Assembly (NCBI GenBank): GCA_937868205.1
Contig: CALMMC010000114.1
Location: forward strand, 1 to 28,136
Direction of reading: 5' to 3'
Source: JAAZPG01 sp012797375
Lineage (GTDB): Bacteria; Acidobacteriota; Aminicenantia; Aminicenantales; UBA4085
Length of the DNA stretch: 28,136 nucleotides
The notes under the pieces were generated by a model. It ran no database searches. It was not told where the DNA came from and worked only from the letters and a program-made list of their open reading frames with translations. The position numbers were made by a program, and so were the translations under genes. Below, one piece after another: positions 20,737 through 27,718 of the stretch. The stretch's first letter is position 1. The number at the start of each line of letters is the position of its first letter.

Positions 20737-21582
20737 TCATTCGCCCTTGATCTTTTTGAGCATCGCCTCGGCGTTGGCGTTTTTCGGATTCAGGGCGAGG
20801 GATTTCTCGTAATTCGCGATCGCTTTTTCCTTCTGGCCGTCGGCCAGGCAGGCTTCGGCGAGAGAATCGTAGACGTTGTAGGAATCCGGGTAGGCGACGG
20901 CGTTCAGCTCGAAGATCGCGAGGGCGTCCTTGATTTTTCCGTCGGCCAGGAGCTTGTAGCCGAGGGTGTTCAGCTGGTCCTCCCGGAAGTTGTATTCGCC
21001 GCCCTTGTCCTTTTTCAGCCACAGGTAGAGCGAGACGGCTTGGCTGATGCTTTTTTCCCGGATCGCTTGGTAGAGCGTGGCCGCGATCGGGATTTTCGGC
21101 GTCTCCACGGAAAGGATTTCGTAATCGAAGATCAGGACGGCGTTCGGCGGAATGATCTCGCCGGACCCGTTTTTGCCGTAACCGAGCTCCGGGGGCATGG
21201 TGAAGAGAAATCGGTCGCCGACGCGCATCAGGGCGACGCCCTCGGCGCAGCCCGGAATGACCGGATCCAGGCCCAGGATGAAATAGAAGGGATTTTCCGG
21301 ATCGCGAGAATTCCAGAAAACGGTTCCATCGGGAAACGAGCCGATGCCGTGGAGGCCGATCTCCTTCCCCGGTTCGGTCACGGGGCCGTCGCCGCGCTTC
21401 AGGATCCGGTATTTCAATCCGCTGGGCGTGGTGAATTCCTCACCGGGCGGCGGCGCGGCTTGCGGGGCCGAAGCGGCGGCCTGGGGGCGGGCCGGGGGGG
21501 AGAAGGCCGGAAGAGCCGAAGACGAAAGACCGAGGACCGCGGCCGGAAGAATAAGGGCGATTCTTGAGAAGCAGGGACGCAT
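20737..21582 (-). CDS. Exported FKBP-type prolyl isomerase with TPR tail
   Basis: The 281-residue product begins with a signal peptide (about residues 1-27) and an Ala/Pro-rich linker. An FKBP domain follows (about 50-160: GLKYRILKRGDGPV, DGTVFWNSRD, VIPGCAEGVALMRVGDRFLFTMPPELGYG, then IPPNAVLIFDYEIL). It closes with two or three TPR units (about 200-278, YDSLAEACLADGQKEKAIANYEKSLALNPKN). FKBPs catalyse peptidyl-prolyl cis-trans isomerisation; a periplasmic folding or assembly role is likely, with the TPR part binding partners. The segment PENPFYFILG replaces the usual short FKBP loop. The ATG at 21582 has AAGGGG seven bases upstream; a GTG directly before it is an alternative. The 210 bases between it and kbl show no clear promoter. 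Confidence 0.9.
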   Translation of the reverse strand: MRPCFSRIALILPAAVLGLSSSALPAFSPPARPQAAASAPQAAPPPGEEFTTPSGLKYRILKRGDGPVTEPGKEIGLHGIGSFPDGTVFWNSRDPENPFYFILGLDPVIPGCAEGVALMRVGDRFLFTMPPELGYGKNGSGEIIPPNAVLIFDYEILSVETPKIPIAATLYQAIREKSISQAVSLYLWLKKDKGGEYNFREDQLNTLGYKLLADGKIKDALAIFELNAVAYPDSYNVYDSLAEACLADGQKEKAIANYEKSLALNPKNANAEAMLKKIKGE

Positions 21583-21792
21583 CACTCAACCCCTTCATGA
21601 TTTTTTAATGGATGTTCTTGATTCGGCATTTTCTTATGGTACTCGCAAAAAGAAGGCAAGGAAAGGGGGCGGGGATTTGCGCGGGTTCGCCAAGCAAGAA
21701 TGTCCCCCGTGACGGCCAAGCGGAAAGGCCCCTTGCGGCGGGAGGCGGACACGGAGGAAAGGATGCCCTTAAGCCGCCGCCGGAGCGGCCGT

Positions 21793-23055
21793 TTATATCA
21801 CCTCGAGCTTGCGCCCGACCTTCTCAAACGCCGCGACGGCCCGCTCCATCTGCTCCCGGCTGTGAGCGGCCGAGATCTGAACCCTGATCCGGGACTGGCC
21901 CTTGGGAACGACGGGATAGACGAATCCGACGACGTAGATCCCCTCGGCGTAGAGCTCCCGGGCCATCTGCTGGGCCAGGCGGGCATCGTTGTCGAATTTG
22001 CGGAACATCACCGGGACGATCGGGTGGCTGCCGTCGATGATGTCGAAGCCGAGGCCTTTCATCGCCCCGCGGAAGAAAACGGTGTTGTCGCGGAGCTTTT
22101 CCCGCAGCCCCTGGCCCTGGGCGAGGAGATCGAAGGCGGCGATGCCGGCGGCCGCGATCACCGGGGGGATCGTGTTGGAAAAGAGGTAGGGACGGGATTT
22201 CTGCCGGAGGATTTCGATGATCTCCCGGTGGCCGGTCACGAACCCGCCGGTCGCTCCGCCCATGGCCTTGCCCAGGGTCGAGGTGATGATGTCGACTTGG
22301 CCGAGCATGCCCGCCTCCTCGACCGAGCCCCGGCCGGTCGCCCCGAGGACGCCCGTGCCGTGGGAATCGTCGACCACGACGAGCGTGTCGTAGGTGTTCC
22401 CGAGCTCGACGATCCGGCGGATGTCGGCCACGTCGCCGTCCATGGAGAAGACGCCGTCGGTGATGATCATGATGTTGCGGGCCGGGACGGGCTCCTTGTC
22501 CAGGCCCGGGCCGTCCCAGACGTCCATCCCCTCGCGGGCTTTTTTCAGGGCTTTTTCGAGCGAGGCCATGTCGGCGTGATCATAGATGAAGCGCTTGGCT
22601 TTGCACAGCCGGATCCCGTCGATGATGGAGGCGTGATTGAGGGCGTCGGTCACGACCGCGTCCTCCACGCCGAGGAGGGTTTCGAACAGGCCGCCGTTGG
22701 CGTCGAAGCAGGAGGAATAGAGGATCGTGTCCTCCGTGTGGAAGAATTCGGCGATTTTCTGTTCGAGGATTTTGTGAAGGTCCTGCGTTCCGCAGATAAA
22801 CCGGACCGAGGCCAGGCCGAAGCCGTGCTCGTCCAGGGCCTTGCGGGCCGCCTCGAGGATTTTCGGGTGGTTGGCCAGGCCGAGGTAGTTGTTGGCGCAA
22901 AAGTTCAGAACGTTCCGCGGATCGCTCCCGGCCGGATATTCGACCCGGATCTCGGGCTTTTGGGCGGAGAGAATGGTCCGCTCGTCCTTGAAGAGCCCCG
23001 AGCTCTTGATTTTGACGAGCTCCTGGGCAAAGTCGTACTTGATGCGCTGGTACAT
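21793..23055 (-). CDS. kbl: Glycine C-acetyltransferase (2-amino-3-ketobutyrate CoA ligase)
   Basis: A 420-residue PLP enzyme of the alpha-oxoamine synthase family. It joins glycine and acetyl-CoA to 2-amino-3-oxobutyrate, or works in reverse in threonine breakdown. Landmarks are NFCANNYLGLANHP, the DDSHGTGVLGATGRGS loop and the PLP-binding Lys263 in TSTLGKAMGGATGG. The end HSREQMERAVAAFEKVG is as in known Kbl proteins. It could instead be a close paralogue such as BioF or an SPT-like enzyme, but the FKDERTILSAQ start and full-length similarity favour Kbl. No tdh (threonine dehydrogenase) gene is next to it, unlike in E. coli. The ATG at 23055 has GAGGAGG six bases upstream. A leader of about 109 bases carries a long-range stem (23078-23158). 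Confidence 0.9.
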   Translation of the reverse strand: MYQRIKYDFAQELVKIKSSGLFKDERTILSAQKPEIRVEYPAGSDPRNVLNFCANNYLGLANHPKILEAARKALDEHGFGLASVRFICGTQDLHKILEQKIAEFFHTEDTILYSSCFDANGGLFETLLGVEDAVVTDALNHASIIDGIRLCKAKRFIYDHADMASLEKALKKAREGMDVWDGPGLDKEPVPARNIMIITDGVFSMDGDVADIRRIVELGNTYDTLVVVDDSHGTGVLGATGRGSVEEAGMLGQVDIITSTLGKAMGGATGGFVTGHREIIEILRQKSRPYLFSNTIPPVIAAAGIAAFDLLAQGQGLREKLRDNTVFFRGAMKGLGFDIIDGSHPIVPVMFRKFDNDARLAQQMARELYAEGIYVVGFVYPVVPKGQSRIRVQISAAHSREQMERAVAAFEKVGRKLEVI

Positions 23056-23077
23056 GGGAATCCTCCTCGGTTCCGGA

Positions 23078-23158
23078 CCGCCCTGAATCCGGGGCCGGGA
23101 CTTGATCCGGTTCCGGGAGCAGGCGGGAGGCGGCGGCGTCGGTCCGGGCTCAGGGCGG
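23078..23158 (-). promoter_or_regulatory. Long-range stem in the kbl leader
   Basis: In the predicted 5' leader of kbl a 9-base arm CCGCCCTGA (23150-23158 read on the minus strand) can pair with TCAGGGCGG (23078-23086). The downstream arm ends about 8 bases before the ribosome site. The fold could modulate translation; it does not match a riboswitch I know. Confidence 0.35.
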
Positions 23159-23170
23159 CCGTCCGCATTC

Positions 23171-23179
23171 ATCATACCA
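23171..23179 (-). promoter_or_regulatory. Extended -10 promoter of kbl
   Basis: TGGTATGAT on the minus strand is an extended -10 element (TGn plus TATGAT). No good -35 is needed for this class and none is seen. Confidence 0.45.
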
Positions 23180-23220
23180 CAAGGCGGAAACGAGGTCGCG
23201 GAATCCCCCTCTTCCAATAA

Positions 23221-23324
23221 ATCCGAACCTGTTTAACCATTTCCCTGATTAATTGGGAACCAGGTCAACCATTTCCCCATTTCCCGTCCGGCCATTCAGT
23301 ACCTGGTTAACCATTTCCTGAATT
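23221..23324 (+). repeat. Three direct copies of a TGGTTAACCA-centred repeat
   Basis: Three related units of about 25 bp occur at 23225-23250, 23257-23281 and 23299-23324. The shared core is ACC(T/A)G(G/T)T(T/C)AACCATTTCC. The third copy contains the perfect palindrome TGGTTAACCA. They sit between the divergent kbl and PAP2 promoters, ending 27 bases before the PAP2 -10 box. The whole 23056-23365 gap holds no other gene. Confidence 0.8.
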
Positions 23325-23351
23325 TACCGGTCCTAAACGTCCGAAATTCGT

Positions 23352-23357
23352 TATAAT
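23352..23357 (+). promoter_or_regulatory. -10 box of the PAP2 gene (leaderless)
   Basis: A perfect TATAAT ends 8 bases before the ATG at 23366, with no ribosome site in between. No -35 is evident. Confidence 0.6.
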
Positions 23358-23365
23358 ACCGGGGC

Positions 23366-23863
23366 ATGCAATTCGAGGGATGGATCAAGCGGGATGCCCA
23401 AGGCAGCGCCGGTCTCCGGAGGCTGGGGAAGGGGGCGGGCCGAACGATTTCCGCCGTCCTGGCTCATACCGCCGACACAACGGTGCTTTTCCCCGCGGCC
23501 GGGCTGATCTGGCTGTTTGCGGGCGAGCCTTGGAAATCGTGGGCTTGGAAAGCGGGGCTGGCCCTCTTGGCCGGGACGTTGGCGACCGGGATTCTCAAGC
23601 TCGTCTTCAAGCGGCGCCGGCCCGACGGGCGATGGGGAGCTTTTGACCGCCTGGTCGATCCGCATTCCTTTCCGTCCGGCCACGCCAACCGGACGGCGGT
23701 CCTGGCCGTCCTGGCGGCGTTATATGCGCCGCCGTCTGCCGCCGCGGCCGTCATTCTATGGGCCCTGGCGGTTGGACTGTCCCGGGTTGTCTTGGGGATG
23801 CATTATCTTTCTGATGTTATCGCCGGTTGGCTCGTCGGCGCCGCCGTCGGCTTGTTTTTCTAG
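23366..23863 (+). CDS. PAP2-family membrane phosphatase
   Basis: A 165-residue integral membrane lipid phosphatase with the three PAP2 motifs in order: KLVFKRRRP (KxxxxxxRP type), SFPSGHANR (PSGH) and SRVVLGMHYLSDV (SRxxxxxHxxxD). Four or five hydrophobic segments surround them. Such small proteins often dephosphorylate undecaprenyl pyrophosphate to recycle the cell-wall carrier lipid, or act on phosphatidic acid or phosphatidylglycerol phosphate; the sequence does not decide. The gene stands alone. It has three forward repeat copies in front, one forward copy 8 bases after its stop and two inverted copies further on. The ATG is set by the -10 box eight bases upstream. Confidence 0.88.
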   Translation: MQFEGWIKRDAQGSAGLRRLGKGAGRTISAVLAHTADTTVLFPAAGLIWLFAGEPWKSWAWKAGLALLAGTLATGILKLVFKRRRPDGRWGAFDRLVDPHSFPSGHANRTAVLAVLAALYAPPSAAAAVILWALAVGLSRVVLGMHYLSDVIAGWLVGAAVGLFF

Positions 23864-23871
23864 CTCAATCG

Positions 23872-24045
23872 GTACCTGTTCAACCTTTTCCCTATTTCGG
23901 GGGTGGAAACGCAGATCAGTCCGAAAACCGCCGGCTCGATGGCGATAACAGATTCATTGACAATCAGATAGATCCATGTCGAAACCCGGAAATGGTTAAC
24001 CAGGTTCCGATTAGAAATGGGGATATGGTTAAACAGGTTCGGATT
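23872..24045. repeat. Three further repeat copies downstream of PAP2, two inverted
   Basis: A forward copy lies at 23872-23897 (GTACCTGTTCAACCTTTTCCC). Two inverted copies lie at 23988-24007 (GGAAATGGTTAACCAGGTTC) and 24021-24045. The last one contains a 20-base sequence (24025-24044) that is the exact reverse complement of 23221-23240. PAP2 is thus enclosed by a perfect 20-bp inverted repeat about 820 bp apart. The last copy ends at the stop codon of the Ntn hydrolase gene. No gene is seen in the rest of the gap. Confidence 0.8.
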
Positions 24046-25460
24046 CAGCGTCCTTGAAAGAGGACCCAAGGATTGGCCTTCATGTCCCGCAAATAAGGAA
24101 GCTGCCAGGCGTATTCAGGATGGGCGGCGGCGAAGGGCGCGGCCAGAAATTCCTCCCCGCAGGGGTGCCCCATCCGGACCCAGATTTTCATCTCGCCGGC
24201 CAGGCCGGCCGAAGTGACCTTGGCCTGAACCGCCCCGGACGGCGAGAATCCGCCCCAATTGGCTTCCGGGGCGCCGGCCGGATCGCGGTCGATATGCCCG
24301 CAGAGGGTCCGGGCGCTCGGACGGACTTCCCCCGAGCGCGCGTCGACATGATCCCCGAGAAACTCCATGGCTTTCTCGACGTCGATCTTCCCCTTGTTTT
24401 CGGCCATCAGCTGCTCCCACCGGTCGCGCCGGATGTAAACGGACTGATCCGCGTCGTCCGGATTGAAGGTCGTCTCCTCGGCGATCAGCTTTTCGTCCAG
24501 GGGGAAGTTGGCCCTGGCGAACCATCCGTCGGTCGTCCGCCAAATCCGGTGATTTTTCAAGCCGAGCTCGAGCCGGGCGATTTCGTTCGTTTTCACGTCG
24601 CCGACGAGCCAATCGTTGGCGTATCCTCCGTTTCCGTCCGTCGTCATGATCCGGATGAAATCGTCGATCGAGGCGGCGTATTGGGCGGCCGTCCGGGCGC
24701 GGGCGAACTCGGGAACGCCCTTTTCGTCGAAACCCGCGAATCCGGAGATCGTCGTTTCCGTATAGACGAGGCCGGCCTCGTTGACGACAAAGTCGGAGCC
24801 GCTGTGAATGAACCCGGGAATGGCGTCCATGAGCATCCGCCGGCCGGTGTCGGGGACGATATCGAGGATCACGTTCCACCGTTCCCCGATGAGGTAGTCG
24901 TCCCAGGTGTTGTGGCCCATGACGATCCGGCCGTCGGCCGTCCAGCCGCCGGTGGCGATGAAGGCGCTGCAGCGGAGGGGCGGCTTCGTCGCGGCCTCCC
25001 CGGCCCCGCCCTCCGCTCTTTTCATCCTGAGGGCGGGCTCGTAATACCAGGCCAGCTCGATGATGCCGTTGAGGGCGGCGATGTCGAAGCGGTCGTATTT
25101 CAACCCGCTCTTTCCCGCCCGAAGGCCTTCGGCGAGGCCCTCGATTTCCATCCGGATCGGGCGCTCGAGCCTCGGCCAGAGGACCTTTTCGGCGGCCCCG
25201 CGGTAAAAAGCCCAGTCGCGCCCCGTCTCTTTTTTCAAGTAAAAGGCGAACGTTTTCAGGACGTCGTCGATCTCGGCCGCCAGCAGCCGGCCGTGCTGGT
25301 ACCCGATCTCCCGGGACGCCCCCTCGAGGCGGACGAACGACCAGCCGGCCCGGTCCTCCCGGAAAGCCCCCCGCATCACGCTTCGCGTCCCGCACGAAAC
25401 GGCCACGATGACGGCGACAATGATGATGATGACCAGAACAACCAGCTTTTTGAGACTCAC
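24045..25460 (-). CDS. C45/phospholipase B-like Ntn-hydrolase family protein
   Basis: A 471-residue exported protein. A membrane segment (residues about 5-21) ends in AVSC, a marginal lipobox, so it may be a lipoprotein. The core resembles peptidase family C45 / acyltransferase and phospholipase B-like proteins of the Ntn-hydrolase fold. It shows GYQHGRLLAAEI near residue 55, and RCSAFIATGGWTADGRIVMGHNTWDD with Cys164 as the likely N-terminal nucleophile after self-cleavage. FVVNEAGLVYTETTI follows. Such enzymes cut amide bonds of small molecules or lipids; the substrate here is unknown. It starts with GTG at 25460, with GGAGG six bases upstream, 46 bases after the ribbon-helix-helix gene. 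It is probably the third gene of the SPFH operon. Confidence 0.75.
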   Translation of the reverse strand: MSLKKLVVLVIIIIVAVIVAVSCGTRSVMRGAFREDRAGWSFVRLEGASREIGYQHGRLLAAEIDDVLKTFAFYLKKETGRDWAFYRGAAEKVLWPRLERPIRMEIEGLAEGLRAGKSGLKYDRFDIAALNGIIELAWYYEPALRMKRAEGGAGEAATKPPLRCSAFIATGGWTADGRIVMGHNTWDDYLIGERWNVILDIVPDTGRRMLMDAIPGFIHSGSDFVVNEAGLVYTETTISGFAGFDEKGVPEFARARTAAQYAASIDDFIRIMTTDGNGGYANDWLVGDVKTNEIARLELGLKNHRIWRTTDGWFARANFPLDEKLIAEETTFNPDDADQSVYIRRDRWEQLMAENKGKIDVEKAMEFLGDHVDARSGEVRPSARTLCGHIDRDPAGAPEANWGGFSPSGAVQAKVTSAGLAGEMKIWVRMGHPCGEEFLAAPFAAAHPEYAWQLPYLRDMKANPWVLFQGR

Positions 25461-25506
25461 GGCTTCCTCCCCGGCGATCGTTCCCGATCCGCCCGTCGCT
25501 TCGCGT

Positions 25507-25695
25507 TTATCGTTCCTCCCGGCCGGGCCGGGCGGCGTTTGATGAATCCTTGAGGCGGCCGGCCTTCCGGACCGCCTCCTTCAGCAGAAATTCCATCTCG
25601 GCGTTGACGCTGCGCAGATCGTCGGCCGCCCATTTTTCCAGGGCTTCGTAGAGATCGCCGTCGAGCCGCAGAAGGAATTTCTTTTTTTCCGGCAT
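25507..25695 (-). CDS. Small ribbon-helix-helix (Arc-like) protein
   Basis: This 62-residue protein reads KKFLLRLDGDLYEALEKWAADDLRSVNAEMEFLLKEAVRKAG. That is a beta-strand followed by two helices, as in Arc/MetJ-type DNA-binding dimers; the FLLRLD strand would contact DNA. It begins seven bases after the SPFH stop without a ribosome site of its own, so translation is probably coupled. Toxin-antitoxin antitoxins have the same fold, but no toxin-like partner is next to it. A plausible target is the operon's own promoter, which carries GATAT elements at 11-bp spacing (26595-26621). Confidence 0.78.
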   Translation of the reverse strand: MPEKKKFLLRLDGDLYEALEKWAADDLRSVNAEMEFLLKEAVRKAGRLKDSSNAARPGREER

Positions 25696-25702
25696 GGATC
25701 AA

Positions 25703-26581
25703 TCAGGTGTACAGGGTTCCCGTGTTGATGATCGGCGTCGTTTCGCTTTCGGAAACCAGGGCGACCAGGAGATTGTTGACCATGGCTGCTTTTTTATCCT
25801 GGTCGAGATGAACGACTCCGGCGTTTTCGAGGCCCTTGAGGGCCATGTCGACCATGCCGACGGCCCCATCGACGATTTTTTGGCGGGCGGCGATGATCGC
25901 CTCGGCCTGCTGGCGGCGGAGCATGACTTGAGCGATCTCGGGGGCGTAGGCCAAGTGCATGAGCCGGGCCTCGACGACGTTGACGCCGGAAACCGCGAGA
26001 CGTTCCTGGACCTGCTCGCGCAGCTTGGCCGCGATCTTGTCGGGGTCGGTCCGGAGCGACTCCTGGTCCTTGTCGTGGGAGTCGTATGGGTAGTGGCTGG
26101 CCAGCTGCCGGACCGCCGTCTCGCTCTGAATGGCGACGAAGTTCTTGTAGTTGTCGACGTTGAATCTGGCCTTGGCGGTGTCGATGACGTGCCAGACGAC
26201 GACGGCGGCGATCTCGATCGGGTTGCCGCAGGCGTCGTTGACTTTGATCTTCTCGCTGACCAGGTTGGAGACGCGGAGCGTCACCCGGTGCTTGGCGCAG
26301 AACGGGTTGGTCCAGTGAAAGCCGGCCGTCCGGACCGAGCCGAAATAGCGGCCGACGAAAGTGAAGACCATGGCCTCGTTGGGGTGAAGGACGAAGAATC
26401 CGCCGCAGGAGAGGCCGACGAGAAGCAAGGCCCCGAGACGGCCGAAAAAGGCCGCGGTCATCGGCGGCTCCCCGAGAAGCTTGATGAAATAGACGACGGC
26501 GTAGACGATCAGAATGATGTCGATCGCCACGACCGCCCATCCGCTGACGTGGAAGGCTCTCTTTTCTTTAATATCGATCAT
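25703..26581 (-). CDS. SPFH/band 7 membrane protein
   Basis: A 292-residue stomatin/prohibitin/flotillin-type protein. Two membrane segments (about residues 13-35 and 43-64) are followed by the band 7 domain (about 65-235: VLHPNEAMVFTFVGRYFGSVR, NPIEIAAVVVWHV, ERLAVSGVNVVEARL). A helical, Ala/Gln-rich tail (APEIAQVMLRRQQAEAIIAARQKIVDGAV) is typical of the family's oligomerising coiled coil. SPFH proteins organise membrane microdomains and often regulate membrane proteases. The ATG at 26581 has AAGGAGG six bases upstream and a strong promoter. It heads the operon with the ribbon-helix-helix and Ntn-hydrolase genes. Confidence 0.93.
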   Translation of the reverse strand: MIDIKEKRAFHVSGWAVVAIDIILIVYAVVYFIKLLGEPPMTAAFFGRLGALLLVGLSCGGFFVLHPNEAMVFTFVGRYFGSVRTAGFHWTNPFCAKHRVTLRVSNLVSEKIKVNDACGNPIEIAAVVVWHVIDTAKARFNVDNYKNFVAIQSETAVRQLASHYPYDSHDKDQESLRTDPDKIAAKLREQVQERLAVSGVNVVEARLMHLAYAPEIAQVMLRRQQAEAIIAARQKIVDGAVGMVDMALKGLENAGVVHLDQDKKAAMVNNLLVALVSESETTPIINTGTLYT

Positions 26582-26594
26582 GGGTTCCTCCTTA

Positions 26595-26633
26595 GATATC
26601 GAAATGATATCATATTGATATTTACTTTGTCAA
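26595..26633 (-). promoter_or_regulatory. SPFH operon promoter with 11-bp-phased GATAT elements
   Basis: TTGACA (26628-26633), an 18-base spacer and TATCAT (26604-26609) form the promoter. Three GATAT elements on the plus strand start at 26595, 26606 and 26617, exactly one helical turn apart. The middle one is part of the perfect palindrome ATGATATCAT (26604-26613) covering the -10 box. This looks like an operator. Confidence 0.68.
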
Positions 26634-26747
26634 GGGATTTAGGACGTATTATTTTTCGGGATTTTATCGATCGAGGGATTGAAAACGCGTCGTTTTTTCG
26701 GACGCTTTCCTTCAGGCCGGCTGGCCGAAGCGGAGCTTCGTCTCCGG

Positions 26748-26777
26748 TTGTGTCCACCTTCGGCCAAATGGTAGAAT
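26748..26777 (+). promoter_or_regulatory. Promoter of tRNA-Ser(GCU)
   Basis: TTGTGT (26748-26753), an 18-base spacer and TAGAAT (26772-26777), ending 19 bases before the tRNA. Confidence 0.5.
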
Positions 26778-26796
26778 ACCCCTGCTTCGCAGCCAC

Positions 26797-26887
26797 GGAG
26801 AGGTGCTGGAGTGGCTGAACAGGAGCGCCTGCTAAGCGCTTGTCTCGGCTAAAACCGGGACCGCGGGTTCGAATCCCGCCCTCTCCG
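26797..26887 (+). tRNA. tRNA-Ser (anticodon GCU)
   Basis: A 91-base tRNA with acceptor stem GGAGAGG (26797-26803) / CCTCTCC (26880-26886) and discriminator G. The anticodon stem is AGCGC/GCGCT with loop CTGCTAA, giving anticodon GCT at 26831-26833. A long serine-type variable arm and a GGTTCGAAT T-loop follow. No CCA is encoded. It reads AGC/AGU serine codons. Confidence 0.97.
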
Positions 26888-26889
26888 TA

Positions 26890-27004
26890 CCAGTTCCCGA
26901 GGACGCGGACGTTATTCGGGGCCCCCCTTATTCGAAGGGGGGTAGGGGGGATAAAATCTAAAAATAATCTTGTCACGCGTTCTCGGAATTCATTCCGTCC
27001 GACG
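26890..27004 (+). repeat. 115-bp direct repeat, copy A
   Basis: Starts two bases after the tRNA-Ser end with CCAGTTCCCGAGGACGCGG and ends CATTCCGTCCGACG. It contains a strong hairpin CCCCCCTT-ATTCG-AAGGGGGG. Copy B at 27270-27385 differs by only a few bases. No open frame inside looks like a gene. Confidence 0.88.
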
Positions 27005-27025
27005 AAGGTTGCGTATATCGATCTC

Positions 27026-27250
27026 AATAAAGGAAGGTCTTAAAGACGTTCCGGTCTTAAAATCCTACAGGAGGAACGTCTACCTGCAGTCCTTCCCTAG
27101 TCTTAGGGAAGGCAGGATAGGTAGATACGAATAAAGGAAGGTCTTAAAGACGTTCCGGTCTTAAAATCCTACAGGAGGAACGTCTACCTGCAGTCCTTCC
27201 CTAGTCATAGGGAAGGCAGGATAGGTAGATACGAATAAAGGAAGGTCTTC
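27026..27250 (+). repeat. 104-bp tandem repeat, two full units and a partial third
   Basis: Units start with AATAAAGGAAGG at 27026, 27130 and 27234, a period of exactly 104 bases. The first two differ at one visible base (TCTTAGG versus TCATAGG); the third breaks off after about 16 bases. Each unit can fold: AGACGTTCC/GGAACGTCT (9 bp), CCTTCCCTA/TAGGGAAGG (9 bp) enclosed by CTACCT/AGGTAG, and an AGGAGG in the middle. It is not CRISPR-like because no variable spacers exist. Confidence 0.9.
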
Positions 27251-27269
27251 CCGCGGCCCTTCCCTGATT

Positions 27270-27385
27270 CCAGTTCCCGAGGACGCGGACGTTATTCGGG
27301 GCCCTCCTTGTTCGAAGGGGGGTAGGGGGGATAAAATTTTAAAAATAATCTTGTCACGCGTTCTCGGAATTCATTCCGTCCGACG
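27270..27385 (+). repeat. 115-bp direct repeat, copy B
   Basis: Near-identical to copy A 380 bases earlier, with a one-base length difference in the A/T run. The C-to-T change in its hairpin (CCCTCCTT-GTTCG-AAGGGGGG) keeps pairing as a U-G wobble if the plus strand is transcribed. Confidence 0.88.
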
Positions 27386-27718
27386 GGAGGGGCCGTGTCA
27401 ACGGATGTTTGCATTTTGGGAGCCATCGTGACTCTCTTTAACATGAGATTTTCGCGGTCAGCTCGTAAAACTTATCCAAGGATCCGTTGATTTTCGCTTC
27501 ATGAATGCAGCTCCTCTCGCTATTCCAGTCTTCCGCACGGTACACTAGCCTTCGGAATGAATTATATCTTACGGAAAATCAGACAGGCAGATCGGGATCA
27601 AGGCCGGCTTCCCTGGACGCAAGGCGGCCGCGGCGCCTTGTCCCGCGGCGGATCGGCCGCGGCTCTTGTGATGATCTGAAGGGCGTCGCGAGGAATCGAG
27701 CGGCTCTCCGCCCGCGCC
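27386..27718. other. Gap between repeats and kinase-like gene
   Basis: I see no supported gene, RNA or terminator in these 333 bases. The middle (about 27420-27590) is more AT-rich than the flanking DNA and may contain decayed sequence. The remainder is the 3' side of the minus-strand kinase-like gene. Confidence 0.4.

Noticed and set aside
25507..25695. Antitoxin of a toxin-antitoxin pair
   Set aside because: The fold fits, but its neighbours are an SPFH protein and a large exported hydrolase; no toxin-sized partner is adjacent.
26578..27027. Minus-strand frame across tRNA-Ser(GCU) and repeat copy A
   Set aside because: It reads antisense through a complete tRNA; peptides of this kind (containing GGIRTRGP) are a well-known artefact of tRNA antisense translation.
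27026..27250. CRISPR array
   Set aside because: The repeat is tandem with a 104-base unit, nearly identical throughout, with no variable spacers and no cas genes nearby.
26797..27385. tRNA-Ser 3' end as a duplicated attachment site
   Set aside because: No copy of the tRNA 3' segment is found further along the window and no integrase gene is visible, so an integrated element cannot be claimed.
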